A stretch of 64,000 nucleotides of DNA from Candidatus Pedobacter colombiensis (GTDB lineage Bacteria > Bacteroidota > Bacteroidia > Sphingobacteriales > Sphingobacteriaceae). The stretch covers positions 434,001-498,000 of the forward strand of contig CP119313.1 in assembly GCA_029202485.1 (NCBI GenBank), written 5' to 3'. How positions within the stretch are numbered: position 1 is the stretch's first letter; each line of letters opens with the position of its first letter. The translations under genes were made by a program, and so were the position numbers. The notes under the pieces were generated by a model, which saw only the letters and a program-made list of their open reading frames with translations, did no database searches and had not been told where the DNA came from. Below, piece after piece: positions 62,555-64,000 of the stretch.

Positions 62555-63298
62555 ATGAAATTATTAGAAGGAAAAACAGCACTTATTACTGGTGCTTCTA
62601 AAGGAATAGGCCGCAAAATAGCGGAGAAATTTGCTGAACAAGGTGCTAATGTAGCTTTTACTTATTTATCATCTGTAGAAAAGGGACAGGCTTTAGAACA
62701 GGAATTACAAAGTTTTGGAACAAAAGTAAAGGGGTATCGTTCTGATGCTTCTAAATTTGATGAAGCAGATCAATTGATTAATGATATCGTAGCGGATTTT
62801 GGCGCGTTGGATATCGTTGTTAATAATGCGGGGATTACTAAAGACGGTTTATTGATGCGCATGAGCGAGGAGAACTGGGATGATGTGATAAATGTAAACT
62901 TGAAGTCGGTATTTAACGTGTGCAAGGCTGCTTCTAAGGTAATGATGAAAGCTCGTAAAGGATCTATCATCAACATGAGCTCTGTAGTAGGTGTTCAGGG
63001 AAATGCAGGACAGGCTAACTATGCTGCTTCTAAAGCAGGGATCATTGGCTTCTCTAAATCATTGGCTAAAGAATTAGGTTCACGTAACATCCGTACCAAT
63101 GTTGTGGCTCCTGGTTTTATCCGTACGGAAATGACAGATGTACTGGACCCTAAAGTTGTTAAAGGCTGGGAAGAAGGTATTCCACTGAAAAGAGCTGGAG
63201 AGCCTGAAGACGTAGCTAACGTATGTGTATTCCTAGCTTCAGAGATGAGTTCGTATGTTACCGGGCAAGTACTGTCGGTTTGCGGCGGAATGCTGTAA
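62555..63298 (+). CDS. fabG: 3-oxoacyl-[acyl-carrier-protein] reductase
   Basis: This 247-residue short-chain dehydrogenase has a Rossmann loop TGASKGIGRKIAEKFAEQGA, NNAGITKDGLLMRMSEENWD, catalytic Ser in NMSSVVGVQGNAGQ, the YAASKAG motif (Tyr and Lys) and GQVLSVCGGML. It is a FabG-type enzyme that reduces beta-ketoacyl-ACP with NADPH in fatty acid synthesis. The LLMRM segment is typical of true FabG. It is 4 bp from aguA and translationally coupled in appearance. Confidence 0.93.
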   Translation: MKLLEGKTALITGASKGIGRKIAEKFAEQGANVAFTYLSSVEKGQALEQELQSFGTKVKGYRSDASKFDEADQLINDIVADFGALDIVVNNAGITKDGLLMRMSEENWDDVINVNLKSVFNVCKAASKVMMKARKGSIINMSSVVGVQGNAGQANYAASKAGIIGFSKSLAKELGSRNIRTNVVAPGFIRTEMTDVLDPKVVKGWEEGIPLKRAGEPEDVANVCVFLASEMSSYVTGQVLSVCGGML

Positions 63299-63313
63299 GA
63301 AAAAATAATAAGA

Positions 63314-63348
63314 AAAATGGGCTGTATCATCATGATGCAGCCCATTTT
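63314..63348. terminator. Bidirectional terminator after fabG
   Basis: A 17-bp stem (63314-63330 with 63332-63348) has one mismatch and A/T runs at both ends. It serves fabG and the converging L,D-transpeptidase gene, whose stop lies 1 bp away. Confidence 0.88.
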
Positions 63349-63999
63349 TTATTTAAAGAGGTATTTATCTTCCTGTAATACCACATTTGGCGGCACATTG
63401 TGTCGTTCGAAATAGGCATAGCCCGGTTGTAGGTTTTTCCAGAAAGCTTTTTGCGCTGGAAATTGAACCAGGTATTTTTTAAGGTTTTTGTGGGTCATTT
63501 TAAAAGGGAAGATATGCACAGGGATTTCTAATTGTCCTCCATTTTTTGCTTCAACAGTCAATACATAGATTTCCTTGATTTTTTCATCAGTTAGCGGAAT
63601 ACAGCCAACAGTTACGCAATTTCCATGGATATAAATATCGCCACCGGGCTTTTCCTGACCACTTCTTAATAAATCGATCTTATTTGGGTAATTTACCCCC
63701 AGTGATAAATGAAATTTACTCTCAGGATTAAAGACATTGATGTAATAAAAACCCTCCGGCGTTTGTAGATCTCCTTCTTTTATTTTTGGCCCAAGGATAC
63801 CCGAATGGGCACAAAAGTCATAGGTTTTGAACAGTTTATACCTTTTCTCGTTTCCGGATTGTAACCACAATTCTAATTTTCCTTCGCTTTTGTAAGCAGC
63901 CAGGTAAAGATTAAAAGAACCTTTGATTCCAGTCTGTCTTAACTCCCTTTGTAAGCTGTCCCATTTCTCATCGTATGCAGTCTTTACCCTTTCAAATGT
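63349..63999 (-). CDS. L,D-transpeptidase (YkuD) family protein, N-terminus beyond window
   Basis: The frame is open to the right edge of the window, so the N-terminus (and any signal peptide) is missing; ~216 residues are visible. The YkuD catalytic motif is IHGNCVTVGCIPLTD, with His and the nucleophile Cys; the residue before GC is Val rather than the common Ser. ILGPKIKEGDLQTPEGFYYI is the conserved substrate-groove segment. Such enzymes form 3-3 peptidoglycan crosslinks or attach proteins to peptidoglycan in the periplasm. Other members of this short family have unknown substrates. Confidence 0.88.
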   Translation of the reverse strand, partial: TFERVKTAYDEKWDSLQRELRQTGIKGSFNLYLAAYKSEGKLELWLQSGNEKRYKLFKTYDFCAHSGILGPKIKEGDLQTPEGFYYINVFNPESKFHLSLGVNYPNKIDLLRSGQEKPGGDIYIHGNCVTVGCIPLTDEKIKEIYVLTVEAKNGGQLEIPVHIFPFKMTHKNLKKYLVQFPAQKAFWKNLQPGYAYFERHNVPPNVVLQEDKYLFK

Positions 64000-64000
64000 T

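Noticed and set aside
1..64000. CRISPR array, prophage, intact insertion sequence, rRNA or tRNA cluster
   Set aside because: No regular repeat-spacer pattern, integrase or transposase frame, phage structural gene or RNA gene signature was seen on either strand.

Overview
The window reads as a chromosomal segment of a Sphingobacteriaceae-type Bacteroidota, most likely a Pedobacter relative. This is inferred from four SusC/SusD pairs, FecR/ECF-sigma switches, a DUF4293 membrane protein, a LytS/LytTR pair and several promoters that fit the Bacteroidota -33/-7 consensus (TTG, about 20 nt, TAnnTTTG). No rRNA, tRNA, CRISPR array, intact insertion sequence or prophage was found.

Layout. 0-13.7 kb is mostly housekeeping: the end of a GH1 beta-glucosidase, a DUF2007 protein, aconitase, a polysaccharide deacetylase, a TolC/adaptor pair without its pump, gpsA, a DEAD-box helicase with an RGG tail, DUF4293, truA and an MsbA-like ABC exporter. 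13.7-15.5 kb is an arsenic operon (arsR, DUF6428, arsC, acr3) whose efflux gene acr3 is cut to about 82 codons beside an 86-bp imperfect palindrome. 15.5-25.5 kb is a probable peptide-acquisition locus: a LytS-type sensor kinase, a DUF5117-type zinc metalloprotease, SusC, SusD and a LytTR regulator. 25.8-31.1 kb is a second, visibly more GC-rich SusC/SusD pair whose promoter carries a LacI-type operator.

31.5-49.9 kb holds two paralogous cassettes in tandem, each running ECF sigma, FecR, SusC with an STN signalling domain, SusD, then TlpA/thioredoxin-like proteins. Each looks like a trans-envelope switch in which substrate binding at SusC relieves FecR and frees sigma, with a periplasmic thiol-redox protein as output. 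One fecR contains eight phased 7-bp repeats inside its reading frame. 50-51.3 kb encodes a NUMOD4/NUMOD1 protein related to homing endonucleases that appears to lack the nuclease histidine.

51.7-64 kb returns to mixed and housekeeping genes: a signal-less SBP_bac_3 protein, a hypothetical protein, a TMEM175-like channel, sucD, a GT32-like glycosyltransferase, msrB, an RlpA-like protein, nrdB-nrdA, a CWC-type zinc-binding miniprotein, an aguB-aguA-fabG operon, and an L,D-transpeptidase that runs off the right edge.

All functional calls come from reading motifs by eye; no database search was run. Start codons were moved inward where an upstream start overlapped a neighbour or spoiled an obvious signal peptide.
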